Shown here piece by piece: positions 35,315-45,281 of a stretch of DNA of 64,000 nucleotides (its first letter is position 1; every line of letters begins with the position of its first letter). The stretch lies in contig OZ242304.1 in the NCBI GenBank assembly GCA_965207915.1, positions 744,001 through 808,000 on the forward strand, in the 5' to 3' direction. The DNA comes from VXNJ01 sp009840625 (GTDB lineage Bacteria; Chloroflexota; UBA11872; VXNJ01). Both the position numbers and the translations under genes were made by a program. Under the pieces are notes generated by a model. The model was given only the letters and a program-made list of their open reading frames with translations, had not been told where the DNA came from and did not search any database.

Positions 35315-35370
35315 TGCCGCAGTATTAGCTTCGTGTGTAAATCGTTATAAAGGCGTAAAGTATATATCAT

Positions 35371-35671
35371 CTGAACGTACGATTGAATGTCGAAGTCCGG
35401 CGAGGTGCTGCGTTGCCGCCCCGGATCCAAGCCATGCCAGCCCAGATAGCACTTCACCTACTTAGCCCGCTTCCGTCGCCAGCTCGGTTGATCGGCCCGA
35501 AATCTCCCTGATCAACCTCGATGGTTGTCTGCCAAAACGGCCGGTGACGCGATCTATTCGCCGGCCCTGGCGCCAATGCCGTCCCAATGCCGCGGAAACG
35601 GTCTCCGCAACCGCCCTGTGGCAATCTCAACCAGGGGCTCCGGCCGTCGGCCCGCGCGAGAACGCCGATTG
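35371..35671. other. Gene-free stretch between tnpB element and IS1380 remnant
   Basis: No supported reading frame in any of six frames. It may contain the outer end of the IS1380-type element, but I could not identify its inverted repeat. Confidence 0.4.
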
Positions 35672-36357
35672 TCACCCCGGCGAGGGGTGGTACACGGAGA
35701 CTCCGGCCAGCCGGTCAACTATCCCGGCGAAGACCGCCCGGAAGGGATAGGCGGTCGACATGGAGAACCATACGCGCCGATGGGTGATCCGGACCCGGCC
35801 GGCGACCTTCAGGAGCCGCAGCCGCAGGCTGTCGCAGCGCAGCCGGGCGTTGGCGGTTCCGGAGAGCCCCAGCCGCCGCATTTCCCCGTCCGACAGCACG
35901 TAGGCGAATCCCGAGAAATACGACCGCAGCTGGTTGGCGTTTATCTTCCCCGAATTAGTGCGGTTGGAGAACAGCGCCAGCTGCACTTCCTTGATCCGGT
36001 TCTCAATCTCGCCCCTTGAGCAGCAAACATTCTCGTAGAGGTCCTTTTCGCCGATCGCCGACGCGGGCAGGTTGCTGACCACGAGCCTGAGATTGGGCCC
36101 TTTGGCAAGGGGTTCGGCCTTGGCCGTGACCCGCCGGCTCCGCGACCAGATCCCCAGCGTGCGGTAGCCGAACCTGCGGTAGCGCTACATCGGCCGGCCG
36201 GTTGCGACATGGCGCCGCCGCGACTTGGCCATGGCCCTTGCCAGCACCTTTTGCAGCCTGGCGTTGCGGACCAGGCCGAAGACGTAGAAGGCCCCCTCTG
36301 CCTCGCAGAAGGGCATGGTCTGATCGCGGGTGAACACCGAATCGGGCGGGATTATTT
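35672..36357 (-). pseudogene. IS1380-family transposase, 3' remnant
   Basis: The frame reads continuously with IS1380-type motifs: PPDSVFTRDQTMPFCEAEG (around the second catalytic Asp), YVFGLVRNARLQKVL, WSRSRRVTAKAEPLAKG, NVCCSRGEIENRIKE (the catalytic Glu region) and LRLRLLKVAGRV near the natural C-terminus. One in-frame TAG interrupts it at 36187-36185. The N-terminal half with the first catalytic Asp is missing, and an in-frame stop lies just upstream of the homology. Clearly non-functional. Confidence 0.8.
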
Positions 36358-36701
36358 ACGTTGTGCAGCTAATTTGGATTGGCGCGGGTTCGTCCACCTT
36401 CACCAAACTCAGGAAGGTCCTTGTCGGGTGCGAATCCACGGTTGGTTAAGACGATTGGGAAACGATTGATGTGTAACCGGACCGAACGCCCTTCTCAGAT
36501 GCGTGGGAAGCGATTACGGCCTCGGGAGGGGCTCAAAGCCGGCGGGCGTGAATGTGCCACAGGCTTTGGTCGGCGAGCTCACTGGGCGATTCAATCTGAC
36601 CGCGTGGGTGAAAACTAATCGTAGGCAAACAGACTTGGTAAGCCGCAGAACCTTATGCGGGGCAAAATCGGCGGATCTGCGAACAATCAAAGTCAACAAT
36701 C
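36358..36701. other. Gene-free leader upstream of the helicase-nuclease gene
   Basis: 344 bases, visibly less GC-rich than the surroundings, with no supported reading frame. It must hold the promoter of the large downstream gene, but no clear -35/-10 pair stands out. Confidence 0.4.
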
Positions 36702-39700
36702 ATGTTCATTGAAGAGTCCAGCCGCACTCTCGCCGTCCGGCGAGCGGCGCAGAAGTGGCAGTCGGACCTAGTCGACACGTCCGGGCGCAATCGGCTGCGG
36801 CGTTTCCGGGACTTGAGGGCCGGAACCTTGGATTTGACTCCTGGCCAGGCGGATGGCTTGGATCAGCGGGCCCTTAACAGATTGCTCTCCGGCCGGCAGG
36901 TGAACCTTGGCGACCTGATCCACGAATTGGTTCGCCCGAGCAATGCGCTCCCTGCCATCGACGACGCGCGCAGGCGGCTCCGGACCATTCACAAAACCGA
37001 TCTAACTAATCGGGAAGAAAAGGGAATCGACACTTGTTTCGCCCTGGTCGGACTGGCGACTTGGGAAGTCGAGCAGGGATCTGCGCCGAACGCCCCGGTG
37101 ATTCTGCTGCCGCTGGATATCGAAGCCACCGGTGCGGCGGCCCGCGATTTCAATTTGAGGATTTCGGGCGACCCGCACCTGAATCCGGTGCTCACGCACA
37201 TGCTGCGGGTCGAATACGACATCGACACTGAAGTCGATGAAGCCGACCTTGCCGAAGCGCCGCCGACCTCATTTCCGGAATTTTGCTCGCTGCTGGAGCG
37301 TCTCGAGAAGATTTGGAGCGCCTTGCCCGCGCTTGCGATCGAACCGCACGCGGTGGTGGCAAATTTTTCTTATTCGACCATGCCGCTGGTTGCCGAACTG
37401 GAGACTCACAGCCAGATGCTGGCCGGGAACGAATTGGTGGCCGCGATTGCAGGCGACGAATCAGCGCGCGAATCGCTTCGTTCAAAGATTTGCGATCCCG
37501 ATCCCGGTCAGCCCGATTTCGACAAGCCCGCCGACGAATTCCTGGTGCTGGACGCCGACTCCAGCCAACACGTGGCGATCAACCGCGTTCTCGGCGGCGA
37601 ATCGCTGGTCATTCAGGGGCCACCGGGTACGGGCAAATCACAAACCATCGTAAACCTCATCGCCTGCCTCATCGCGCGGGGCAAACGGGTCCTGTTCGTC
37701 GCCGAGAAGCGCGCGGCGATCGACGCGGTCATGAAGCGGATCGAGGAAGCCGGATTGAGCGAATTGGTCATGGACATGCACGGCCGCCCCCAGTCGCGCC
37801 GCAACTTCGCCCGATCGCTGGCCGAATCGCTCAAACAGGTTTCCAGGATTCCGCCACACGACTATTCGAATCTCCATACCCGATTGCAGCATCTAAGGGA
37901 CGAACTAGTCGCCCACAAGGCCGCCATGCACGACAAGCGCGATCCATGCGATCTCTCGGTATACGAGATGCGAGTAAGGCTCCTGGCGATCCCCGAGGAC
38001 GCGCACACCAACCAGCGTCTCTCGCGTGAGGCTGCCGCAAATCTTGGGGCGGGCGGCTTTGCGGACCTGGCCGTCGAAGTCCGCGAGTGGGTCGATCTGG
38101 GCGGGCACGAATTCGACGAAGTCCATCCCGATCTGTACCGCAGCTCGATCACCGATTCCGAACAGGCGCGCACCGCATTCGATCTTGTAAGCCGGATCAA
38201 CGTCCACACTTACCCGAATGCGCACGGCGCTTTCGCGGATTTGACGGCCGAACTTGGAATCGAGCTTCCGAGATCGGTCGACGAATGGAACAGCCTGGCC
38301 GATTACCTGGCCCGGGTCAACTCGACGATGGTGCGGTGCCGCCGGGAAGTCTTTGCGGAAAACCTTGACGACCTTGAAAAGTCCTTGTCCTGGGCCCGGT
38401 CTCCCGTAACCCACGTCCTCGCCCGGGCCATTTCCAAGCGGTACGCGTCGGCGCTGGAATCAGCGAAATCGCTGGTCGATAGCCCCGAAGATCTGTCAGC
38501 GACCGACGTATTCAGGCTCATCTCCGCAGCGTCGGGCCACGCGCGCGAATGGGAGCAGCGGTGCTTGGAAGGCCGACCCAGGGTCCCGTCCGACCTCGAC
38601 GACGCTAGGGAAAAAGCGGCGGCCCTTGAGGGCGAACTCGCCGAATTGTCCGAATTTGGCTTGATGGACGACGCTGCGGGCCGCCCTTACGAAGCGGTTG
38701 CCGCGTCGGTTCAGCGGGTGGCCTCGAACCCGAGCGCCATTGCGAACTTGCCCCGTGTCCGGGAACTGGAGGATCGTTTTCGCAGCCTTGGAGTAGCGGA
38801 TGTTCTGGGGAGGGTGGGGAAGGAGATTTCTCCGGAATTGGCCGCCCCGGCGCTGGAACACGCCTGGATCAGCCGCGTTCTGGACGATCTTGAGTTCGAC
38901 GACCGGCGGTTGTCGGCATTCGACCGCGACGGCCACGATCGCAGCATGGCCGAATTCGCCGAATCCGACCTGGAACACCTAGAGACGACCACGCACCGCA
39001 TCAACCGGATAGCCGCCGAGGGAATCGTCGCTGCCATGAACGAGCATCCGGAGGAGGAAGCCTTGGTCCGGCGCGAGGCCGCCAAGAAACGCCGCCACCT
39101 CAGCGCCCGCAATCTAATCTCCCGCGCCCCGAACGTAATCGCCGCGCTCAGGCCCTGCTGGACGATGTCGCCAGTACTGGTTGCCGAAATGGTCCCGCCG
39201 GGCCTGGACATGTTTGACGTAGTGATATTCGACGAGGCGTCGCAGATCCCGCCCGCTGAGGCCATCACAAGCATTGCCCGGGCCCCGCAATTGGTAGTTG
39301 CCGGAGACAGCCGGCAGCTCCCACCGACCACATTCTTCGGAAGGGAAACTCCTGTCGACGAGAACGATGACGAGGAGGAAAACGCCGTTGCGCTGACAGT
39401 CGACATCGAATCGCTACTCGACGCAGCGGACGCCCTGCTCCGCGACACGATGCTCCTGTGGCACTACCGGAGCCGGGACGACAGACTGATCGCTTTCTCC
39501 AACCACCACATTTACGGCGGGACGTTGACCGCGTTCCCGGGGTCGATGGTCAAATGCCCGATCGACCACCACCTGATCCCGTTCCGCCCGATCACCGGGG
39601 CGACTGGCAACCGGTCCAACCCGGACGAGGTCGGCAAGGTCGTTGAATTGGTGATCCGGCACGCGCACGGCTCCCCAGACGAAACCCTGGGCGTCATCGC

Positions 39701-40751
39701 ATTCGGGCAGCGCCACGCCGACAACATCGAGAACGAGCTCTTCCGCCAGCTGGGCGCTCTGAACGATCCGTCGCTCGACGCATTCTTTGCCGAAACCCGG
39801 GAGGAGCGGTTCTTCGTCAAGAACATCGAGCGGGTCCAGGGAGACGAACGGGACTCGATCATCCTGAGCGTTGGATATCACAAAAGCCCCGACGGCCGGT
39901 TGCCGTACCGATTCGGCCCGCTGCTGCAGGAGGGCGGCGAACGGCGTCTCAACGTGGCGGTAACCCGCGCGCGGTCCCGTTTGGCGTTAGTCTCTTCGTT
40001 TGGCCACCGAGACATGGATCCGCGCCGGTCCGGCGCCCGGGGCGTAAAGCTGCTGCGGCAGTATCTGGAATACGCCGATTCGGAGGCGACGAACTTGGGC
40101 TCGGAGGCTACTCGCGAACCGCTCAATCCGTTCGAATTGGCGATCAGGGACGGATTGGAGTGCCGCGGGATCCCGGTGACGCCTCAGTACGGGGTTTCGG
40201 GGTACCGGATTGATTTCGCCTGCGCCCATCCGGACCGGCCGGGCCAGATGGTGCTGGCGATCGAGGCCGACGGCGCCAGCTACCACTCGACCCCAACGGC
40301 GCGGGATCGCGACCGCCTGCGGCAACAGGTGCTCGAGGACAAGGACTGGAAGTTTCACCGAATCTGGTCCACCGCCTGGTTCCGGGATAAAAGCTCGGAA
40401 CTGGATAAGGCCGAAGCGGCCTGGAATGAGGCTGTCCAATCGGCCGACCGCTCAGGCAGGGTCCGCCGGCGTAGGAAACCCAGCAGAGCGGCCCGCGACC
40501 GAACCATCACGGTCGTGCCAAAACGAAGCCCGAGACCGAACGTGATCCGCAGGGGTACCTACGGATTTACCAGCATCACCGACTACTCGTCTGAGCAACT
40601 GGTTGAGCTCGCCAATTGGATCAAGTCCGACTCGTTGCTCAGAACCGACGAAGAATTGATGCGGGAGATGATGAGCGAACTCGGATTCAAACGGACCGGA
40701 AGTCGCATCCAGGCGGCTCTGACGGCCGCCATTAGGAAGGCCGAGAGCTAA
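36702..40751 (+). CDS. DUF4011-like / SF1 helicase / Vsr-type nuclease, probable antiphage protein
   Basis: 1349 residues. The N-terminal about 230 residues resemble DUF4011. A superfamily I helicase follows, split by a long helical insert: Walker A GPPGTGKSQT (about 306-315), motif II VVIFDEASQIPP (about 840), motif III VVAGDSRQLPPT (about 865), HYRS (about 920), RVQGDERDSI (about 1045) and LNVAVTRARSRL (about 1082). A PD-(D/E)xK nuclease of Vsr/MTES_1575 type follows with GYRIDFACAHP and AIEADGASYHS (about 1165-1195), then a basic linker and a small C-terminal helical domain. All key residues look intact. It is monocistronic, beside mobile elements. The architecture is known from defence-gene surveys; the function here is inferred. 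Confidence 0.85.
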   Translation: MFIEESSRTLAVRRAAQKWQSDLVDTSGRNRLRRFRDLRAGTLDLTPGQADGLDQRALNRLLSGRQVNLGDLIHELVRPSNALPAIDDARRRLRTIHKTDLTNREEKGIDTCFALVGLATWEVEQGSAPNAPVILLPLDIEATGAAARDFNLRISGDPHLNPVLTHMLRVEYDIDTEVDEADLAEAPPTSFPEFCSLLERLEKIWSALPALAIEPHAVVANFSYSTMPLVAELETHSQMLAGNELVAAIAGDESARESLRSKICDPDPGQPDFDKPADEFLVLDADSSQHVAINRVLGGESLVIQGPPGTGKSQTIVNLIACLIARGKRVLFVAEKRAAIDAVMKRIEEAGLSELVMDMHGRPQSRRNFARSLAESLKQVSRIPPHDYSNLHTRLQHLRDELVAHKAAMHDKRDPCDLSVYEMRVRLLAIPEDAHTNQRLSREAAANLGAGGFADLAVEVREWVDLGGHEFDEVHPDLYRSSITDSEQARTAFDLVSRINVHTYPNAHGAFADLTAELGIELPRSVDEWNSLADYLARVNSTMVRCRREVFAENLDDLEKSLSWARSPVTHVLARAISKRYASALESAKSLVDSPEDLSATDVFRLISAASGHAREWEQRCLEGRPRVPSDLDDAREKAAALEGELAELSEFGLMDDAAGRPYEAVAASVQRVASNPSAIANLPRVRELEDRFRSLGVADVLGRVGKEISPELAAPALEHAWISRVLDDLEFDDRRLSAFDRDGHDRSMAEFAESDLEHLETTTHRINRIAAEGIVAAMNEHPEEEALVRREAAKKRRHLSARNLISRAPNVIAALRPCWTMSPVLVAEMVPPGLDMFDVVIFDEASQIPPAEAITSIARAPQLVVAGDSRQLPPTTFFGRETPVDENDDEEENAVALTVDIESLLDAADALLRDTMLLWHYRSRDDRLIAFSNHHIYGGTLTAFPGSMVKCPIDHHLIPFRPITGATGNRSNPDEVGKVVELVIRHAHGSPDETLGVIAFGQRHADNIENELFRQLGALNDPSLDAFFAETREERFFVKNIERVQGDERDSIILSVGYHKSPDGRLPYRFGPLLQEGGERRLNVAVTRARSRLALVSSFGHRDMDPRRSGARGVKLLRQYLEYADSEATNLGSEATREPLNPFELAIRDGLECRGIPVTPQYGVSGYRIDFACAHPDRPGQMVLAIEADGASYHSTPTARDRDRLRQQVLEDKDWKFHRIWSTAWFRDKSSELDKAEAAWNEAVQSADRSGRVRRRRKPSRAARDRTITVVPKRSPRPNVIRRGTYGFTSITDYSSEQLVELANWIKSDSLLRTDEELMREMMSELGFKRTGSRIQAALTAAIRKAES

Positions 40752-41037
40752 CCCGTATCCGTCGACAGCCCATGCAAATCGGGCGGCCACCGAGGGGTAA
40801 TCCGAAGAATAAACAACACATCTTCGATGCCCGCAAGGCGGACTGACCATGATGGCTGATGTATTTCGCGGCAACTCCAGTGCACAAGCCTGGGACGGCG
40901 CAAAGCGGTTACCCGTCGCCGATGAGACCAGGAGTGATCGAAGGTGGCAGGCCAAGGCGTACGGCAACCGCGGTATGAACCCCGCAATTAAAATCTGGAT
41001 GGGAGCATTCCCCGCGAAGAACCGTGGAAGGATCGGA

Positions 41038-41208
41038 TTGGCACGTCAGAAACCGGCCGTGAGCGTCCTCGAACTGGCCTTCGTGCTCGGAATGGGGATC
41101 GGGATCGGCGTGCTGCTTGGTTCGCACCGCTCGCTGCGCAAATTCGTGGGCGGTCTGGGACCGCTGGCGCGGCGACGCCAGGTCGACTACCAGGTCCTGA
41201 GGCAGTAG
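41038..41208 (+). CDS. Small single-pass membrane protein
   Basis: 56 residues from a TTG at 41038 with GGAAGGA about five bases upstream. One membrane segment (VLELAFVLGMGIGIGVLLG) is followed by a basic tail ending RRRQVDYQVLRQ. The frame is open from 40849, but the upstream part has no good start signal and looks non-coding. Resembles YtxH-type small proteins only superficially. No neighbour on the same strand. Confidence 0.5.
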   Translation: MARQKPAVSVLELAFVLGMGIGIGVLLGSHRSLRKFVGGLGPLARRRQVDYQVLRQ

Positions 41209-41226
41209 CGACCGGACCGAATCCGG

Positions 41227-41252
41227 GGACCGGCCGCTTTCAGGGCCGGTCC
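41227..41252. terminator. Intrinsic terminator-like hairpin between convergent genes
   Basis: Nine-bp stem GGACCGGCC/GGCCGGTCC with an eight-base loop followed by TTT on the plus strand. It sits between the small membrane protein gene and the mutS2 stop codon and could serve both. Confidence 0.65.
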
Positions 41253-41253
41253 T

Positions 41254-43620
41254 TTAGCGCAAATCGACGACGGTGACCCCGTCTCCGCCCTCCGACGGCG
41301 GTCCCATCGCGTAGTCCTTGACCAGCGGGTGATTGCGCAGGTGCCCGCGCACCGCGTCGCGCAGGGCGCCCGAGCCCAGTCCGTGGACCAGGACCACGCT
41401 GCGGCGGTTCATGGCGATCGCGCGGTCCAGGTGGCGATCGACCTCGACGCCGGCGTTGTCGGGGAAGACGCCGTGCAGATCGACCCGGTAAGGCACCGGA
41501 TTGGTCGGCGTCCGCGGGGGCCTTCGCGACGTCGGGGCGTCCGGTCCACGACCGGTGACGCGCAGGATCGCATCCGCCGGCACGCGTTGCCGCAGGCCGC
41601 CCACGACGACCAGGAATTCAGCGCCGCCGCGGTGCACCGAGAGGATGCGTCCGGACTGCTGATGTCCGACCAGCTCCACCCGATCCCCGGGTTTGGCGCT
41701 CGCGCGGGGGGCCCGCCGCAGGCGCGGCGTGGAATCGGCGGGCTGCGCGGGCGCGGAGACTTCATCGTGTTCGGCTTGGCGCCGGCGCGCCTCGCGGGCG
41801 ATGCCGCGGACCGATTCCAGGTTGCCGCCGGCGGCCGCGCGGGCCTGGCGCCGCGCCAGCGCCTCCATTTCCCGCAACAACCTTCGCGAGGCGGCCCGCT
41901 GACGGCTCAGTTCGTCTTCGAACCGGCGCTGGCGCTCGGCGATCTCGCGCTCGGTCCCGGCCAGTTGCGATTGCGCCTCGCGGCGGGCCGCGTCCGCCTC
42001 GGAGCGGGCCATTGCCGATTCCTCACGCTGCCGGCGCAAATCGGACAGGAGTGCGTCCAGATCTCGCTGCTCCGACGCAATTCCGGAGCTGGCGCGATCG
42101 CAGACGCTCGCGGGAATTCCGCTCCGTCGGGCGATTTCCAGCGCGTGCGATGAACCGGCCACCCCGATGTGCAGCCGGTATTTGGGAAGCAGGGTCTCGG
42201 GATCAAATTCCACGCTCGCCGTCTGCGACCGGGCGTGCGATATGGCGTAGTGCTTCAAATCGCCGAAGTGGGTCGTGGCCACGACCGCGGTGCCCCGTCC
42301 GGTGAGTTCGTCGATGATCGCGGCGGCCAGCGCCGCCCCCTCGGCCGGGTCGGTGCCGGCGCCGATTTCATCGGCCAGGACCAGTGAACGCGGACCGGCC
42401 CGGCGCAGGGCGTCGGCCAAGCTACGCATGTGCGAGCTGAAGGTGCTCAGGTTCTGGGTGATGCTCTGCTGATCTCCGATATCGGCGAAGACGCGGTCGA
42501 AAACCGTCACCACAGACCCGGGCGCGGCAGGCAGCTGCAAACCGCAGGCAGCCATCAGGTGGAGCAGGCCGACGGTCTTGAGCGCGACCGTTTTGCCGCC
42601 CGCGTTGGAGCCGGTGATAACCAGCGCGCGGAAGCCCTCACGCTCCCCCAGGCGCACGTCGATCGGCACTGCTTCGTCCCCCAGCAGGGGGTGGCGGGCG
42701 GCTTTCAGGTCGAACCGGTTGGAATCGACGATGCCCGGCCTGACCGCCTGTTGCAGCAGCGCGAGCTTGCCGCGGGCGAGGATCAGGTCCAGCGCGCTGG
42801 CCAGCCGCCAGTTCGCGGCCAGGGCATCAGCGCTCTCGCGCACCCTTTCCGAGAGCCTGGCCAGCACCCGGCGCTCTTCGCTGCGGGCGCCAGATTGCAG
42901 GGAGCGTAGCTGATTGTTGGTCTCGACCATATCCAACGGCTCCACATAGGCGGTTGCTCCGCTGGCGGAAAGGTCATGCACAACTCCCGGGACCTGGCGC
43001 TGCGATTCGCGCCGCAGCGGTATCACGTAACGACCGCCGCGCACCGTGAAAATCGCCTCCGACAGCACTCCCTGCGGGCCCAGGCGGGCGACCAGCTTGC
43101 CGAATCCGGCCTCGAGGTCCGCCCGCCGGACGCGGATCTGGGCACGCAGACTGGCAAGTTCGTCGGACGCCTGGTCGCGAACCCGGCCGTGCTGGTCGAT
43201 TACCCGGTCGATGGCGCCGGCCAGCGATTGCAGCGGGTCGATGCGGTCGGCGCGCCGCGCCAAATCCGGCGCCTGGCCGCACTCCGCCAGCGCCCGCCCG
43301 AACCGGTGAAACGCCGAGATCGAACCGCGCAGCTGCAGCAATTCGGCCTGGTCCAGGACCGCGCCGATCCTGGCGCGCTCCAGGACGGGCCCGATTTCTT
43401 CCGGACCGCTGCAGGCCAGACCGGGAAACTTGGCCAGCACCGCCATCGCCTCGGCGGTCTCCTCCTGGAGGCGTTCGACGTCTACGGCGGACCCGGCCGG
43501 TTCTAGGGCCAGGGCCAGGGCGACCGAGCCACCGAAGCCGCAGCATTCGGCCAGCGCCGAGAGCACGGCCGGCAATTCGAGCGCCACGGCGCTCGGGACG
43601 GGGCCGGCCGACTCTGTCAC
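41254..43620 (-). CDS. mutS2: Endonuclease MutS2
   Basis: 788 residues. The MutS core has the clamp region, Walker A TGSNAGGKTVALKTVG near residue 343, Walker B LVLADEIGAGTDPAEG near 418 and the H-motif VATTHFGDLK. The coiled-coil stretch (about 515-620) is Arg/Glu/Ala-rich. The C-terminal Smr nuclease domain has DLHGVFPDNAGVEVD and VVLVHGLGSGALRDAV. MutS2 acts on recombination intermediates and, in some bacteria, on collided ribosomes. GTG start two bases past the LytM gene's stop. Confidence 0.95.
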   Translation of the reverse strand: MTESAGPVPSAVALELPAVLSALAECCGFGGSVALALALEPAGSAVDVERLQEETAEAMAVLAKFPGLACSGPEEIGPVLERARIGAVLDQAELLQLRGSISAFHRFGRALAECGQAPDLARRADRIDPLQSLAGAIDRVIDQHGRVRDQASDELASLRAQIRVRRADLEAGFGKLVARLGPQGVLSEAIFTVRGGRYVIPLRRESQRQVPGVVHDLSASGATAYVEPLDMVETNNQLRSLQSGARSEERRVLARLSERVRESADALAANWRLASALDLILARGKLALLQQAVRPGIVDSNRFDLKAARHPLLGDEAVPIDVRLGEREGFRALVITGSNAGGKTVALKTVGLLHLMAACGLQLPAAPGSVVTVFDRVFADIGDQQSITQNLSTFSSHMRSLADALRRAGPRSLVLADEIGAGTDPAEGAALAAAIIDELTGRGTAVVATTHFGDLKHYAISHARSQTASVEFDPETLLPKYRLHIGVAGSSHALEIARRSGIPASVCDRASSGIASEQRDLDALLSDLRRQREESAMARSEADAARREAQSQLAGTEREIAERQRRFEDELSRQRAASRRLLREMEALARRQARAAAGGNLESVRGIAREARRRQAEHDEVSAPAQPADSTPRLRRAPRASAKPGDRVELVGHQQSGRILSVHRGGAEFLVVVGGLRQRVPADAILRVTGRGPDAPTSRRPPRTPTNPVPYRVDLHGVFPDNAGVEVDRHLDRAIAMNRRSVVLVHGLGSGALRDAVRGHLRNHPLVKDYAMGPPSEGGDGVTVVDLR

Positions 43621-43622
43621 CG

Positions 43623-45281
43623 CTATCCCACCGTGGCGGGCGGCTGCGGATCCGCGGGTTCGTCTTCCAGTTCCGCGTCCCGGTCCGCGAGCGGAACCCC
43701 GAATTTGAGCGAATCGGGGTCCAGGAAGGAATTCGGGTCGACGGGAATTCCGAAGACGTGGACTTCCCAGTGCAGGTGCGGTCCGGTGGAACGTCCGGTT
43801 GATCCCACGGTCCCGATCTCGTCGCCGGCCGCCACCCGGTCACCGGGCTCGACCGAGAAATCTTCCAAGTGCGCCAGCACCGAGAACACGCCCAGTCCGT
43901 GATCGATGACCACGGTGCGGCCGTAAATCACAAGGTCCAAAGTACCGGCCACAGTCCCCGGCGCCGGGGCCAGGATCGGGTCATCCAAATCGCCCGCGTA
44001 ATCGATGCCGAGGTGCAGGAGCATTTCTTCGCGGAGGGCGACGGTGCGCCGATCGCCGAACCCCGCAGTCACCCGGCCGGGCACCGGGGCTTGGAATGGC
44101 TCTGCAAAAAGCGGCCGGAGGGTTACCGGAGCCACCGTCTCTTGCAGCGCGGCCTTGTCGGCGGCCTCCACTTCAGGGTCGAATAGCAGTTCGAGATCTC
44201 CGGTCACCCCAACCAGTTCGTAAGTTTCATATTCCAATTCCTCGATCTCCACCCGCACCGACTCGGCGAGAACCGGTCCGGCCCCGATGGTTTCCAGGTC
44301 CAGCGTTGTCGCCCCCGGCTCCTGGTCTACCGGGATCGGGACCAGCAAGTGCTGGGAGTCCCCGATGCAGAAGGAGACGGTTGGGTTCCCGGCCGCCCGA
44401 ACCTGGGCGGCCGTGCCGCTGACTTCCACCAGCGTCGGCGATCCTGCCCTGGCCGGCAGGGCGGCGGCGTGCAGAGCGTCGCCGGGGCGTACCGGCGGCG
44501 AAATTGGATCCGTCGCCGATTCCGGCAACAGTCCGAACTCCTTGGCAATGTCGCCGGTGTTGGCCAGGACCGCCTGGCCCACCGGACCGCCGATTCCGGG
44601 TACGTTCCACACCTGGATGATTTGCCGCTGGCTGCGCAGCACCCGGACCGGACCGAAGTCCTCGTAGCTGACCGGGAGTCCGTATAGTTCGAGCCATCGT
44701 GGCTCCTTGAGGAAGAACTCCCTGATCACCTCGTCGACGGCCAGAAGTTGCAGGTGGTTCTGGACGATGTGGGCGAAATCTTCGGGATCGGCCGGGTCCA
44801 GTCCGCGGTCGGCGGCAAGCGGGAAATAGAAGGGAACCTGGCGCTGCGCGTACAGGTCGGTGTCGGCCCCAATCCGGCCCAGCCAGTCGACGGTATTGGC
44901 ATAGTTGGCGCGGTCGCCGCCGATCGGCCACTGCAGGATTGCCTTCTGAAATGCCTGGTAGATGAACCCGTCCTGCAGGAATCGCCGCGAAACCGGATAT
45001 CCGAGCGCGTGCTCGCCGCCACCGGCGCGGAAGGCGCTCAGGAACCGCGCGTCGGCATCGTCACGAACAAAAAACCCCAGCCCGGTGTCCGACCCGGTTT
45101 GGGCGAAGAAGTGTTCGTCGGCGGCGGCGTATTCGAGAGACGGCAGGCAACCGGTGGAGAGCGCCGCGGCCGGCTGCGGGATCAGCAGCAGCGCGGCGGC
45201 CAGCAGCGCCACGGGCGCCAGCAGGTGAATGCGCCGGCGCCGGCAGCGGCCCCGGCCGCAAAGGCCAAAGTGCAAGTTCAA
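43623..45281 (-). CDS. Secreted LytM (M23) peptidase with large N-terminal region
   Basis: 552 residues: a signal peptide (LLAPVALLAAALLLIPQPAAA), a long N-terminal region of unknown fold, and an M23 domain near residues 395-520 with zinc ligands in LLHLGIDYAG, VLAHLEDF and GPHLHWEVH, all intact. The far C-terminus is acidic (DAELEDEPADPQPP). The start is TTG in a TTGA overlap with the PASTA gene, so the two are translationally coupled. A role in cell-wall cleavage guided by the PASTA protein is plausible. Confidence 0.85.
   Translation of the reverse strand: MNLHFGLCGRGRCRRRRIHLLAPVALLAAALLLIPQPAAALSTGCLPSLEYAAADEHFFAQTGSDTGLGFFVRDDADARFLSAFRAGGGEHALGYPVSRRFLQDGFIYQAFQKAILQWPIGGDRANYANTVDWLGRIGADTDLYAQRQVPFYFPLAADRGLDPADPEDFAHIVQNHLQLLAVDEVIREFFLKEPRWLELYGLPVSYEDFGPVRVLRSQRQIIQVWNVPGIGGPVGQAVLANTGDIAKEFGLLPESATDPISPPVRPGDALHAAALPARAGSPTLVEVSGTAAQVRAAGNPTVSFCIGDSQHLLVPIPVDQEPGATTLDLETIGAGPVLAESVRVEIEELEYETYELVGVTGDLELLFDPEVEAADKAALQETVAPVTLRPLFAEPFQAPVPGRVTAGFGDRRTVALREEMLLHLGIDYAGDLDDPILAPAPGTVAGTLDLVIYGRTVVIDHGLGVFSVLAHLEDFSVEPGDRVAAGDEIGTVGSTGRSTGPHLHWEVHVFGIPVDPNSFLDPDSLKFGVPLADRDAELEDEPADPQPPATVG

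Larger units (their letters stand above)
34130..35370 (-). mobile_element. IS605-type element carrying only tnpB
   Basis: A lone tnpB with AT-rich ends: a hairpin abuts its stop codon, and an AT-rich stretch precedes its start. Both ends share the octamer GTATATAT (plus strand 34158-34165 and about 35360-35367). No tnpA is present. The exact boundaries are estimates. Confidence 0.55.

Noticed and set aside
36430..36445. T-arm-like sequence GGGTGCGAATCCACG, possible tRNA remnant
   Set aside because: No acceptor, D- or anticodon stem could be found around it.
40849..41037. N-terminal extension of the small membrane protein
   Set aside because: No usable SD at the first ATGs, while the TTG at 41038 has GGAAGGA at good spacing.
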